A stretch of DNA of 64,000 bases from Phenylobacterium sp. RIFCSPHIGHO2_01_FULL_69_31 (GTDB taxonomy: Bacteria; Pseudomonadota; Alphaproteobacteria; Caulobacterales; Caulobacteraceae). The notes beneath the pieces are model-generated. The model had not been told where the DNA came from, did no database searches, and saw only the letters and a program-made list of their open reading frames with translations. The stretch covers positions 1 through 64,000 of the forward strand of contig NZ_MHXN01000032.1 of the NCBI RefSeq assembly GCF_001824475.1, in the 5' to 3' direction. Position numbers and translations under genes: made by a program. Below are positions 1-7,683 of the stretch, piece by piece; position 1 is the first letter of the stretch; each line of letters opens with the position of its first letter.

Positions 1-90
1 GCGCCGCATCGACAGGCCGAACACATGGCCGCACCGACCAGCTCTGCAACAGCTCAAGAACACCCTTGCCGACGGAGAGCCGTCCACACA

Positions 91-108
91 GGGTGGAAAG
101 CGGACGTT
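91..108 (+). repeat. Short dispersed repeat, copy 1
   Basis: The 18-base string GGGTGGAAAGCGGACGTT occurs here and again, identically, at 2532-2549. A weaker relative (GATGCGGACATTCAC) lies at 3606-3620. All lie outside confidently called genes in the less GC-rich first 4 kb. They look like members of a small intergenic repeat family; no coding or mobile function is visible. Confidence 0.5.
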
Positions 109-192
109 CACACTCAAGCTGTACTGTTCCGAGGCCTCTGTGGCCCAGTTTCCCTGCGGCCTATCGGGACTTCGCGACCTGTCGCGATCACG

Positions 193-921
193 ATGGCTTT
201 GGGCCTTTGCATCGGCCTCGCTTCCGCAGGATCGCTCTATCTCTGGCCGAGGCCAGATGGAGTGCCGGCGACTGTCTGGGCAGGCATCACTCCCCTTGAA
301 GGGCTTACCTGGAATTGGTGCGAAGGCACTCAGTCTGGGGCGATCAACTGGCGCGCCGACCGAGAACTAGGCTTGAGCCTCTGGCTCGTTCCGGATCGCG
401 CTTGCCACAACGCTCGCGGCGGAGCCGGTCGAGTGATGTCTTGGCATGGCGATGGGCGCTTGAGGTTTCCATTTCACCCGTCCGAGCCGCGGCGCGGCGG
501 TGGCAACGCATGTCCTTTCGAAATCGCACCTGCCGAGCGAGCCAGCATGACAGCGGCGCTCGATGAGGCGATCGCCAGACGTCGGACAGCAATAGGCTTC
601 GGCTTCTCACCGAAGCGCGGACAAGCATCGCCAAACTTGGGTCGCTGCGTACAGAACATGGCGGCGGTGGCTGCGTATCCACTGACGACTGATGGCGCGC
701 GTGGCGCGCCGGTTATCGCGATGGTCCGCCAAGCAGATCCTGCGAACGTCGCATATGGTCGCGATCTGCCCGCGCCTCTGCCGGAGAGATACCGTTGCGC
801 GCCTGCCAGTAAGCAGACCCAGCGGTCGCATGAGAGGGGGGATGCGGCCAATTGGGCTCTCGATGCCTCAATCGGTCGGAAGGAGAATGGTCGGGGGACC
901 CCAGTCGGCCGCCTGCTTTAG
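193..921 (+). CDS. Hypothetical membrane-anchored or secreted protein
   Basis: An open frame whose product I do not recognise. The frame is open from 25, but the ATG at 193 gives a hydrophobic N-terminus (MALGLCIGLASAGSLYLW) that looks like a signal peptide or membrane anchor, and it avoids translating the repeat at 91-108. The product is about 242 residues, rich in Trp, Cys and Arg, without an identifiable motif. Codon use is less GC-rich than in the genes after 4.8 kb. Its 3' end overlaps the convergent gene at 868-1266 by about 50 bases, which lowers confidence. Overlapping minus-strand frames are low-complexity and less protein-like. Confidence 0.4.
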   Translation: MALGLCIGLASAGSLYLWPRPDGVPATVWAGITPLEGLTWNWCEGTQSGAINWRADRELGLSLWLVPDRACHNARGGAGRVMSWHGDGRLRFPFHPSEPRRGGGNACPFEIAPAERASMTAALDEAIARRRTAIGFGFSPKRGQASPNLGRCVQNMAAVAAYPLTTDGARGAPVIAMVRQADPANVAYGRDLPAPLPERYRCAPASKQTQRSHERGDAANWALDASIGRKENGRGTPVGRLL

Positions 922-1266
922 GTAAAGTTTATAGCTGCCGCCCGGGCGAGTGAACCGCCGGGCGGGACACGTCGGCCCGTGGCCTTCACCGTCGACCACG
1001 CGGTAGGTGATGACGTTGCCGTTTTCTGCGCGGCCTTTCAGCACCTCAATGACTTGGCCGGTGGCGACGCCAACCCTCAAGGACGGTGTGTTGGGGACGG
1101 CCAAATAGTCCTCGGTCAAGGCCCGCACCCTGACCACGACGTCGGCTTGATTGAAAGCTCGCGCCTCTGCCCGAGGCGTCACAATCTCCAAGCAAGCAGA
1201 CGCGGGTGTCGCTGACAGAGCGGCGAAGATCGATATCGGAGCAACGAATGCGCGCATATCCGACAC
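868..1266 (-). CDS. Hypothetical secreted protein, 132 aa
   Basis: The product begins with a Sec signal peptide (hydrophobic stretch ending ATPASA before Cys25), so it is probably periplasmic; a Cys follows the likely cleavage site but there is no good lipobox. The mature part contains beta-rich segments (VVVRVRALTEDYLAV, GQVIEVLKG, GSYKLYLKQ) of the kind found in small secreted beta-sandwich proteins. No catalytic motif is visible and I do not recognise the family. It stands alone, convergent with the upstream hypothetical gene. Confidence 0.6.
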   Translation of the reverse strand: MSDMRAFVAPISIFAALSATPASACLEIVTPRAEARAFNQADVVVRVRALTEDYLAVPNTPSLRVGVATGQVIEVLKGRAENGNVITYRVVDGEGHGPTCPARRFTRPGGSYKLYLKQAADWGPPTILLPTD

Positions 1267-1423
1267 TACGCGCTGCGAGGTTGAAGGTCCGCTAAGGGTC
1301 GAACCCGGTCCATAGCGTCGCGCCGAAAAAAGACTCTCGCGACCTAGCCCGCGAATGTCCGGTTGCTGGCCGGAAGCGAAGGACCGCTAGTGGCGCCGAA
1401 GAGACCTTGTTGTCTGGCGGTGG

Positions 1424-1768
1424 CTAGCTGGTCTTCTTGGGCGCCTTGGCCGGCTTTGGCTTAGGGGTGGGTAGTTCGGCCGCCGTCGCGCGCACGAGAT
1501 CACTGAGCCAGTCCTGACCCTCCCAGCGTTCCGCATCGATCAGCAGGTGGGGCTTGGCGCCGGGGTAGGGTGGGACCTCTTCGGCGTCCGCGGCCAAGAC
1601 GCGACCGGACGGGGTCGGTTTGATGAAGAGCTGCCCGTCGCCGATGATCGCGACCATCTTGCCGTCACAGTAGACACCGTACTCCCCGAACATCGGCCTG
1701 GCGGAAACGGCCCCTGCCTTCGACATCTGATCGACGATGTAGTCCACTGTCTTGCGGTCGGTCGCCAT
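1424..1768 (-). CDS. TfoX N-terminal domain protein
   Basis: A 114-residue protein matching the TfoX N-terminal domain: an early helix (YIVDQMSKAGAVSARPMFGEYGVYCDGKMVAIIGDGQLFIKP) carrying the family pattern R-x-M-F-G-x-Y-G, followed by a Pro/Lys-rich tail. The C-terminal helical domain of full-length TfoX/Sxy is absent, as in most alphaproteobacterial versions. TfoX regulates competence in gammaproteobacteria; the role of single-domain versions is unknown. It is monocistronic and convergent to nothing obvious. The 157 bases between it and the gene at 868-1266 show no feature. Confidence 0.85.
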   Translation of the reverse strand: MATDRKTVDYIVDQMSKAGAVSARPMFGEYGVYCDGKMVAIIGDGQLFIKPTPSGRVLAADAEEVPPYPGAKPHLLIDAERWEGQDWLSDLVRATAAELPTPKPKPAKAPKKTS

Positions 1769-1867
1769 GGCTTATTGTGCTCCGTGGATGGCCGGTTGAC
1801 GAGGCTCGAACGGCGCCCCCTTCGCCCACCACAGCGACCGAATAGCGTGAATTGAAAGGACGGCGAC

Positions 1868-2341
1868 ATGGCTTTGCTCGACCAGCTCAAGGCTGACCAA
1901 CTCTCGGCCCGCAAGTCGAACGACCGTCTGAAGGCTGACCTGCTCACCACGCTGATCGGCGAAGCGACGCAGATCACGACCGAGGAGTTCAAGCGCGGCA
2001 TAACGGACGTCACGGACGAAAAGGTCGCCGCAACCGTCGCGAAGTTCCTGAAGAACACGAAACTGACGCTGGAGAACCTTGGCAGCGAGCGCGCGCGCCT
2101 GGTGGACGCCGGTGGCGATGCGTCGAAAGTCGACGCGCGCACCAAGGCGGCTGAAACCGAACTGGCGATCCTGTCCTCGTATAGCCCGAAGCAGATGACG
2201 GACGCGGAACTGCGCGAGGCCATCAACGATTTCCGGGCCAAGAACCCCGACGCCAACGTCGGGAGCATCATGGCCCACCTGAAGACGAGCTTCGGCGGCC
2301 GGTATGACGGCAAGGCGGCCAGCGCGTTGGCCAGGAGTTGA
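1868..2341 (+). CDS. GatB/YqeY domain protein
   Basis: A 157-residue YqeY-like protein. It starts MALLDQLKADQLSARKSNDRLKADLL, matching the family's helical N-terminus, and ends with the tail-domain pattern NVGSIMAHLKTSFGGRYDGKAAS seen at the C-terminus of GatB and YqeY. The domain binds tRNA in the amidotransferase GatB; the stand-alone protein has no proven activity. AAGGACGGCGAC precedes the ATG and supplies a ribosome binding site. A strong hairpin begins at the stop codon (2340-2360). Confidence 0.9.
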   Translation: MALLDQLKADQLSARKSNDRLKADLLTTLIGEATQITTEEFKRGITDVTDEKVAATVAKFLKNTKLTLENLGSERARLVDAGGDASKVDARTKAAETELAILSSYSPKQMTDAELREAINDFRAKNPDANVGSIMAHLKTSFGGRYDGKAASALARS

Positions 2342-2360
2342 AGGAGGGGGCCCCTCCTTC
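2340..2360. terminator. GC-rich hairpin at yqeY stop codon
   Basis: GAAGGAGGGG and CCCCTCCTTC form perfect 10-base arms separated by one G, starting inside the yqeY stop codon. There is no U-tract on either strand, so it is a terminator-like or 3'-end-protecting hairpin rather than a canonical intrinsic terminator. Confidence 0.45.
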
Positions 2361-2531
2361 AGGAGCTAAGCTCTCCCAACCTCCGCTGTGGCTCGGAACG
2401 GACGCCTCAGGGATCGGAAGCGCAATGTCTGCTTCTCGCGCTGGTCCCGATGTCTCCTCATCGCGCCGGGCGGTCATTCAGACGGGCGATCCGCTTCGGG
2501 CCAGAGAGCGGATATCGCGAAGCGCCGATGT

Positions 2532-2549
2532 GGGTGGAAAGCGGACGTT
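2532..2549 (+). repeat. Short dispersed repeat, copy 2
   Basis: Identical over 18 bases to 91-108. It lies 38 bases beyond the end of the protease gene. Just upstream, ATCCGCT and AGCGGAT form an inverted pair around 2489-2514, so the 245-base gap after yqeY holds repeat-like, structured but non-coding sequence. Confidence 0.5.
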
Positions 2550-2586
2550 ACAGCGTCAACAGAACTTCGCTGCCGGTCGCCTCCGG

Positions 2587-3597
2587 TCAATCCAATTTGA
2601 GATGCCAATTGCCGACGTGGTCGATGGAGAACCGATCACGATCATGAACTCTTGCCTGATCGATGACTCGAATGGGCTCAGGAAATAGCCAATGAGGCCA
2701 TCTGGGCTGAAACGTATCTGCCATGATGGGAGCCAAGGACGCTGCCCAACATCGATGGTCGTTGCCCTGCTCGTCCAGCAAGGACGTGGAAACGACGCCC
2801 ACAAGGCGCCCCCTATCATTAAAGACCGGGCCACCGCTCATACCGCCCCGGACATCCGCGACAAACTCAAAGCACGGAAATGGCAGAAGCAACCGATCGC
2901 GACCTTCGGGATAAATCGCCGTAACCTGACCGGCTGACGATCTCATCGTCCCGTGGATCGTGATGACGTTGTCGCCTGCCGGCAAGAAGGCACCCTCGTT
3001 GTCGGCGGAATATCCAACGACCAAGAGTCCGTCGCCTAGGGACGGGAACCGCATCGAGATGTCGCAAGTGTGGACATGGATCGGAGACGTCTGGGTGCCG
3101 CAGAGCGCGAGTGTCAAGATCGCAACGTCTGTCGATGATTCAGCCAAGACTTGTTGAACTTTCCAAAGCTGCAATTGGCCCTTCCTGAACCCTGCAAGAT
3201 AGCATCGCTCCGTCAACATCGCTGGACGGAACCGTTGGGCATATTCTTGAAAAACGTGTGACGCGCCGATAGCGATGCCTTCGCCGACCATGACGGCAGA
3301 CCCCAGAACATGGGCGACGCCGTTGTCGAAGCCATGCACCGTAAGCACTCGGCCATCAAAGGCTTCGATTGCCTCTTCCAAGGTGTCTATCCGGCCAGGT
3401 CGGGCTGCAATCGCGCCGTGCGCCACGAGGATTTGAAAGCCTTCTGCCCAATCCTCGAAGGGGGGTAGGACCGCTGCCTGGATCGATCCGTCTGGGGGCA
3501 TTAGGTGGTCCTGAAATCTATTGATCGGGACGCTGTGGCGCTCATGGAGAGCAGACATACAGAATGGCCGAGATGGGTCGGTTGCTGCCGTTGGCAT
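2587..3597 (-). CDS. Trypsin-like serine protease
   Basis: A 336-residue protein with a trypsin-like (Peptidase_2/HtrA-fold) core. The catalytic triad is visible: His114 in AIGASHVF, Asp157 in STDVAILTL and Ser254 in GGMSGGPVF, followed by RLVGVVS typical of the second barrel. No signal peptide, transmembrane segment or PDZ domain is seen, so it is probably cytoplasmic. The start is uncertain: MPTAATDP (3597) or internal Met at residues 14 and 33. Codon use and base composition are less GC-rich than in genes after 4.8 kb, and repeat copies lie on both sides, which suggests acquisition. It has no operon partner, so the substrate is unknown. Confidence 0.8.
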   Translation of the reverse strand: MPTAATDPSRPFCMSALHERHSVPINRFQDHLMPPDGSIQAAVLPPFEDWAEGFQILVAHGAIAARPGRIDTLEEAIEAFDGRVLTVHGFDNGVAHVLGSAVMVGEGIAIGASHVFQEYAQRFRPAMLTERCYLAGFRKGQLQLWKVQQVLAESSTDVAILTLALCGTQTSPIHVHTCDISMRFPSLGDGLLVVGYSADNEGAFLPAGDNVITIHGTMRSSAGQVTAIYPEGRDRLLLPFPCFEFVADVRGGMSGGPVFNDRGRLVGVVSTSLLDEQGNDHRCWAASLAPIMADTFQPRWPHWLFPEPIRVIDQARVHDRDRFSIDHVGNWHLKLD

Positions 3598-3738
3598 TTG
3601 GCCAGGATGCGGACATTCACGCTATGTCGCTTTCGAGATGGCTAGCAGGTTCGGGGTTCCACCCGTGGTCGGCGTACGCCCGCCGGTTGATCCAGCGGCC
3701 GTTGCCGTGTGCAATTCGATAGACGGAGGGCAGAAGTC

Positions 3739-4305
3739 GTGGGGCGGAGTTGCGTGATCGTCCTGAATGGCGTCGGGAGCGTCGGCAAGAGCTCAACCGC
3801 GCGGGCGCTCCAGGCGATCGCCGCCCGGCCGCTTCTTCACGTCGCGATGGACGCGTTCATCCAGATGATGCCGATGAAGCTGGTGGGTCACGCGGACGGT
3901 CTGGTTTTCGAGACGGGCGAGGCGGACGGCGGCCCCTCGGTCGAGATCCGGACGGGGCCGGTCCTGGAGCGGGCGCTGGCCGGCATGCGCCATGCCGTGG
4001 CCGCGCTGGCCGATCAGGGCAACGACCTGATCGTCGACGAGGTGATGCTGGGCGACGAGCATCTGGAGTATCGCGCGCTTCTTGCCCGGCACGACCTGCG
4101 GTTCGTGGGCCTCTTCGCGCCGCTGGACGTGCTGGAGGCGCGCGAGCGACGGCGCGGGGATCGGGAATTGGGACTTTCGCGCTGGCAGTACGGGCGCGTT
4201 CACAACGGTGTCGACTACGACCTGACGCTCGACACGACGCACGCGAGCCCGGCCGAAAACGCAGCGCGCATCTGCGAGGCGTTCGGCCTGGAGGTGACCT
4301 CCTAG
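3739..4305 (+). CDS. Chloramphenicol phosphotransferase-like P-loop kinase
   Basis: A 188-residue P-loop kinase of the CPT-like family. Near the N-terminus is the Walker A motif GVGSVGKSS, then VAMDAFIQMMP, which matches the substrate/catalytic Asp region of chloramphenicol 3-O-phosphotransferase; the lid region carries EARERRRGDRELG. I chose the GTG at 3739 because GGAGGG at 3725-3730 is well spaced before it; the frame is open back to 3709. Chloramphenicol is the substrate in Streptomyces venezuelae, but many distant homologues act on unknown small molecules, so a resistance role here is not shown. Confidence 0.75.
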   Translation: MGRSCVIVLNGVGSVGKSSTARALQAIAARPLLHVAMDAFIQMMPMKLVGHADGLVFETGEADGGPSVEIRTGPVLERALAGMRHAVAALADQGNDLIVDEVMLGDEHLEYRALLARHDLRFVGLFAPLDVLEARERRRGDRELGLSRWQYGRVHNGVDYDLTLDTTHASPAENAARICEAFGLEVTS

Positions 4306-4320
4306 CCGCGCCCGACGCGT

Positions 4321-4743
4321 CTACTTCAGTTGCCGATCGCCGACACCTCTGCGGACAAGCTCCGCGCACGTGGGCTGGCTCGGCGAGATTATCCGGAGGG
4401 CGCCGTCGGCCTGCTTGCCGACAATGAAGCACCAGAACGTGCGCTTCTGCTGATCGACGATACCTGCATCCGCCCGTAGGTCCGGGGAGATGGACGTCCC
4501 CACCGACTGGATCTGGCCCTGAACGATCGGCTTGGGCTCACCCGCGGCAATGATGTGTCGGCCCGGCGCTGCCCGCACGTTCACAGCCATCAGGTGATCC
4601 ATCGGGGGAAAGGCCTGGCCATCAACCACCACCTGCAATGGCGCGCCGGCGCCATTGACGACATAAACGAATTCGTCCGCCGCTCGCGCTTGCGCTGCCC
4701 AGCAGGCAACGGCCACGGACATCGTCGCAGCAACACCTCTCAC
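4321..4743 (-). CDS. Hypothetical secreted protein, 140 aa
   Basis: The product has a clear Sec signal peptide (MRGVAATMSVAVACWAAQARA, cleavage before ADEF) and is probably periplasmic. The mature part is beta-rich (FVYVVNGAGAPLQVVVDGQ, APGRHIIAAGEP) and has two cysteines that could form a disulfide. No known family is recognised. It is convergent with the kinase gene and stands alone; the 113 bases to the next gene show nothing notable. Confidence 0.65.
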   Translation of the reverse strand: MRGVAATMSVAVACWAAQARAADEFVYVVNGAGAPLQVVVDGQAFPPMDHLMAVNVRAAPGRHIIAAGEPKPIVQGQIQSVGTSISPDLRADAGIVDQQKRTFWCFIVGKQADGALRIISPSQPTCAELVRRGVGDRQLK

Positions 4744-4856
4744 GCGCGCCCCACTTCACTCACCGTTGATGAACAGTGAAGGTTGAGCCGACCTTGGCAA
4801 GCTCGTTTCGGCTTGCCCTCTCCGTACGCGCCGGGAAGCCTCAGTATCGTCGGCGC

Positions 4857-5222
4857 CTAGGCCGCGGGCGTGCCTTCGGGTTTGTAGCTGGGCTGGTCGA
4901 TGGCGATCTGGTTGCGGGCGATGGCGGCCAGGGCGGTGAGCAGGCCGGGGGTTTCGACGGTGAGCTCGCCCGCGCGGATGCGGGCGCAGAGCTCGCTGTT
5001 CAGTTCGGCGAAGGTTCCGTCGTGGCCCAGGACGGCCGCCATGCCGGCGACGGCGGAGGCCTCGGCGGCGGGGCCTTGCATAAGTTCGCGGGCGATGGTG
5101 GCCATGGCGTTGGCGGCGACCCGGGCCAGGAAGGCGTTGCGGGGGTCGAGCGTGGGGCGGATCTCGTCGATCCAGAGGCGGACGGACTCGGCGAGTTCGT
5201 CGGTGCGCGGGTGGGTGATCAC
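4857..5222 (-). CDS. DUF6285 protein, LvaB-like
   Basis: A 121-residue all-helical protein (HPRTDELAESVRLWIDEIRPTLDPRNAFLARVAANAMATIARE) of the DUF6285 type. The start is the GTG at 5222, which overlaps the kinase stop codon (GTGA), so it is translationally coupled to the kinase. In Pseudomonas putida a small protein, LvaB, is needed with the APH-like kinase LvaA for phosphorylating 4-hydroxyacyl-CoA; the same pairing here makes this a likely accessory subunit. That identification rests on context and fold type and is not proven. Confidence 0.65.
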   Translation of the reverse strand: MITHPRTDELAESVRLWIDEIRPTLDPRNAFLARVAANAMATIARELMQGPAAEASAVAGMAAVLGHDGTFAELNSELCARIRAGELTVETPGLLTALAAIARNQIAIDQPSYKPEGTPAA

Positions 5223-6214
5223 AGGCCTTCCTCCAGCAAGACGACCAGGTCGGCCTCGGTCTCGGACACGCGCCGGCCGATCATGGGCCGTTCGACCGAC
5301 TTGGTGATGCCGTCGCGCCAGCTCAGATACATGGTCAGGCACATGACGCCCCAGCGCAGGGAGCCCAGCATCTGCCAGAACCGCACGCGGGAGAGCTCGA
5401 TGCGCCGCCCGCCGGCCGAGGCGTAGCCGGCCAGGAGGTCCTCGTACTCGCCGAAGCCGCCCACGGGCCGGTCCGGCCGGCCGAAGCGCCAGGAGTTGGT
5501 GCAGATCCAGCCCATGTCCTCGGCCGGGTCGCCGATGTGGGCCAACTCCCAGTCGAGGATGGCCGCAACCCCGGCCTGGGGGTCGAACATGATGTTCCCG
5601 TTGCGGAAGTCGCCGTGCAGCAGCACCGGCTCCACCGGCGCGGGCACGTGCTTGCGCAGGTACTGGAACGCCAGCTCCAGGATCGGCCGCTCGGCCCGGG
5701 TGGCGCGATAGACCTCCTCGTAGCGGTCGAGCTCGGCGGTCCCGTCCACGGCCTTGAGGTTCAGGCCGGGGGGCGGCGGCGTGCGGTGGATGGCCACCAG
5801 GGACTCGCCGCACTGGCGCGCGAGACCCGGGCGGACGGCGTCGAAGCGCGGATCGGAGACGATCTTCTTGCCCAGGGTCTCGCCGTCGACGCGGACCATG
5901 ACATAGGCCTCGCCCAGGCCGTCGGCCTCGTCGCAGACATGGCGCACCTGGGGCACGCGGGCGCCGTTGGCGCCGGTGGCCTGGATCAGCTTGGCCTCGG
6001 TGGCGAGGCTGACCGAGCGGGCGGTCTCCTCGTCGAACGGGGCGCTACGGCGGCGCAGGATCAGCCGCTCGGCCCCGCCCGGCGCCTCGAAGGCGAAGGC
6101 CCAGGTTTCCATGCTGGCGCCGCCGGAAAGCCGGCCGGCCTCGGTCAGTTTCGCACCCTCCCCGCCCAGTCTTCGGGCGAGCTTTTCAAGCGCTGCGCGA
6201 ACATCCAATTCCAT
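5219..6214 (-). CDS. APH-family phosphotransferase, LvaA/ACAD10-kinase-like
   Basis: A 331-residue aminoglycoside-phosphotransferase-fold kinase. Visible are the N-lobe pattern SGGASMETWAF with LILRR, the catalytic loop HGDFRNGNIMFD, and the metal-binding ILDWELAHIGDPAEDMGW. Proteins with this signature are usually acyl-CoA metabolism kinases related to the kinase domain of ACAD10/11, not antibiotic resistance enzymes. It overlaps the DUF6285 gene downstream and is divergent from an acyl-CoA dehydrogenase, which supports phosphorylation of a hydroxyacyl-CoA followed by elimination. The 115-base divergent gap (6215-6329) must hold both promoters. Confidence 0.85.
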   Translation of the reverse strand: MELDVRAALEKLARRLGGEGAKLTEAGRLSGGASMETWAFAFEAPGGAERLILRRRSAPFDEETARSVSLATEAKLIQATGANGARVPQVRHVCDEADGLGEAYVMVRVDGETLGKKIVSDPRFDAVRPGLARQCGESLVAIHRTPPPPGLNLKAVDGTAELDRYEEVYRATRAERPILELAFQYLRKHVPAPVEPVLLHGDFRNGNIMFDPQAGVAAILDWELAHIGDPAEDMGWICTNSWRFGRPDRPVGGFGEYEDLLAGYASAGGRRIELSRVRFWQMLGSLRWGVMCLTMYLSWRDGITKSVERPMIGRRVSETEADLVVLLEEGL

Positions 6215-6329
6215 GACCTGACGGAACCTTGGTCTAATCCTGCGCCATGATCTGGCGGGCGATCGGACGGCTTGTAAACGGCTCTCCCGACGTCAATCCC
6301 GCCCAAGAACGCGTTGGGAGAAAACGGCC

Positions 6330-7682
6330 ATGAACTTCGACCTGCCCCAGGACCTCGTGGACTATCTGGCGGAGCTGGACCGCTTCATCGAGGAGGTCAT
6401 CGCGCCGCTGCAGGCCCAGGACGACAACGAGCGGTTCTTCGACCACCGGCGCGAGCACGCCCGGACCGACTGGGACAACCAGGGCCTGCCGCGCAAGGAG
6501 TGGGAGGAGCTGCTGGCCAAGGCCCGCAAGCTGGCCGACGAGGCGGGGCACCTGCGCTATGCCTGGCCGCCGGAGATGGGCGGCAAGGGCGGCAGCCAGC
6601 TGGCCATGGCGGTGATCCGCGAGCACCTGGCGGCCAAGGGGCTGGGCCTCTTCAACGACCTGCAGACCGAGCACTCGATCGTCGGCAACAACCCCTTCAT
6701 CCTGATGTTCAAGGAGTTCGCCACCAACGCCCAGTACGAGCGCGACGCCGACAAGCTCTTGAACGGCGGCATGCGCACGGGCTTTGGCCTGACCGAGCCC
6801 AACCACGGCTCGGACGCCACCTTCATGGAGACCCGGGCCGTGCGCGAGGACCGCGACGGCAAGCCGGGCTGGCGGATCGACGGCGAAAAGATGTGGACCA
6901 CGGGCATGCACGTGGCCACCCACGTGATGGTCTTCGCCAGAACGTCCGGAAAAGATGGAGATGCCACAGGCATCACCTGCTTCATCGTGCCCGCCGACAC
7001 CCCCGGGGTGAAGGTCGAGGAGTACATGTGGACCTTCAACATGCCCACGGACCACCCGCGGGTCAGCTTCACCAACGTCTGGGTGCCCGAGGACAGCTAC
7101 TGGGGGCAGATCGACCGGGGCCTGGGGCTGGGCCAGAGCTTCGTGCACCAGAACCGGATCCGGCAGGCGGCCTCCAGCCTGGGGGCGGCGCAGTACTGCA
7201 TCGACGAGAGCGTGAAATACGCCCGGACCCGCAAGCCCTTCGGCAAGGCGCTGGCCGAGAACCAGGCGATCCAGTGGCCGCTGGTGGAGCTGCAGACCCA
7301 GTGCGAGATGCTGCGGCTGCTGATCCGCAAGACCGCCTGGGAAATGGACCGCATGGACCACAAGGAGATCGAGCGGACGATCTCGGACAAGGTCTCCATG
7401 TGCAACTACTGGGGCAACCGCCTGGTCTGCGAGGCGGCGGACCGGGCGATGCAGATCCACGGCGGCATGGGCTATTCGCGGCACAAGCCCTTCGAGCACA
7501 TCTATCGCCACCACCGCCGCTACCGGATCACCGAGGGCTCGGAGGAGATCCAGATGCGCAAGGTGGCCGCCTATTTGTTCGGCTATCTCGGGCCCAAGCG
7601 CCGGCTGTTCAACGACCAGGAGGCGGCCCAGGGCGGAGAGTACGTCCAGCCGGTCCCCGCGCACCACAACGCGTCGCGCTGA
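6330..7682 (+). CDS. Acyl-CoA dehydrogenase family protein
   Basis: A 450-residue flavoprotein that oxidises or processes acyl-CoA thioesters. Family features are FGLTEPNHGSDATFMETRA and WTTGMHVATHVMVFART (FAD/substrate binding), a helical C-terminal domain with ARTRKPFGKALAENQAIQWPL, QIHGGMGYSRHKPFEHIYRHHRRYRITEGSEEIQ. It is longer than the standard 380-residue enzymes and resembles the ACAD10/11 and LvaC group. The ATG at 6330 follows GGGAGAAAACGGCC. Its divergent neighbours, an APH-like kinase and a DUF6285 protein, suggest it acts on phosphorylated 4-hydroxyacyl-CoA intermediates. Confidence 0.9.
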   Translation: MNFDLPQDLVDYLAELDRFIEEVIAPLQAQDDNERFFDHRREHARTDWDNQGLPRKEWEELLAKARKLADEAGHLRYAWPPEMGGKGGSQLAMAVIREHLAAKGLGLFNDLQTEHSIVGNNPFILMFKEFATNAQYERDADKLLNGGMRTGFGLTEPNHGSDATFMETRAVREDRDGKPGWRIDGEKMWTTGMHVATHVMVFARTSGKDGDATGITCFIVPADTPGVKVEEYMWTFNMPTDHPRVSFTNVWVPEDSYWGQIDRGLGLGQSFVHQNRIRQAASSLGAAQYCIDESVKYARTRKPFGKALAENQAIQWPLVELQTQCEMLRLLIRKTAWEMDRMDHKEIERTISDKVSMCNYWGNRLVCEAADRAMQIHGGMGYSRHKPFEHIYRHHRRYRITEGSEEIQMRKVAAYLFGYLGPKRRLFNDQEAAQGGEYVQPVPAHHNASR

Positions 7683-7683
7683 G

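Noticed and set aside
5219..6214. Aminoglycoside resistance phosphotransferase
   Set aside because: The fold is shared, but the context with an acyl-CoA dehydrogenase and a DUF6285 gene and the ILDWELAHIGDP motif favour acyl-CoA metabolism.
6234..7667. Minus-strand frame (477 codons) antisense to the acyl-CoA dehydrogenase
   Set aside because: Leu/His/Val-rich low complexity, no motif; the dehydrogenase is unmistakable.
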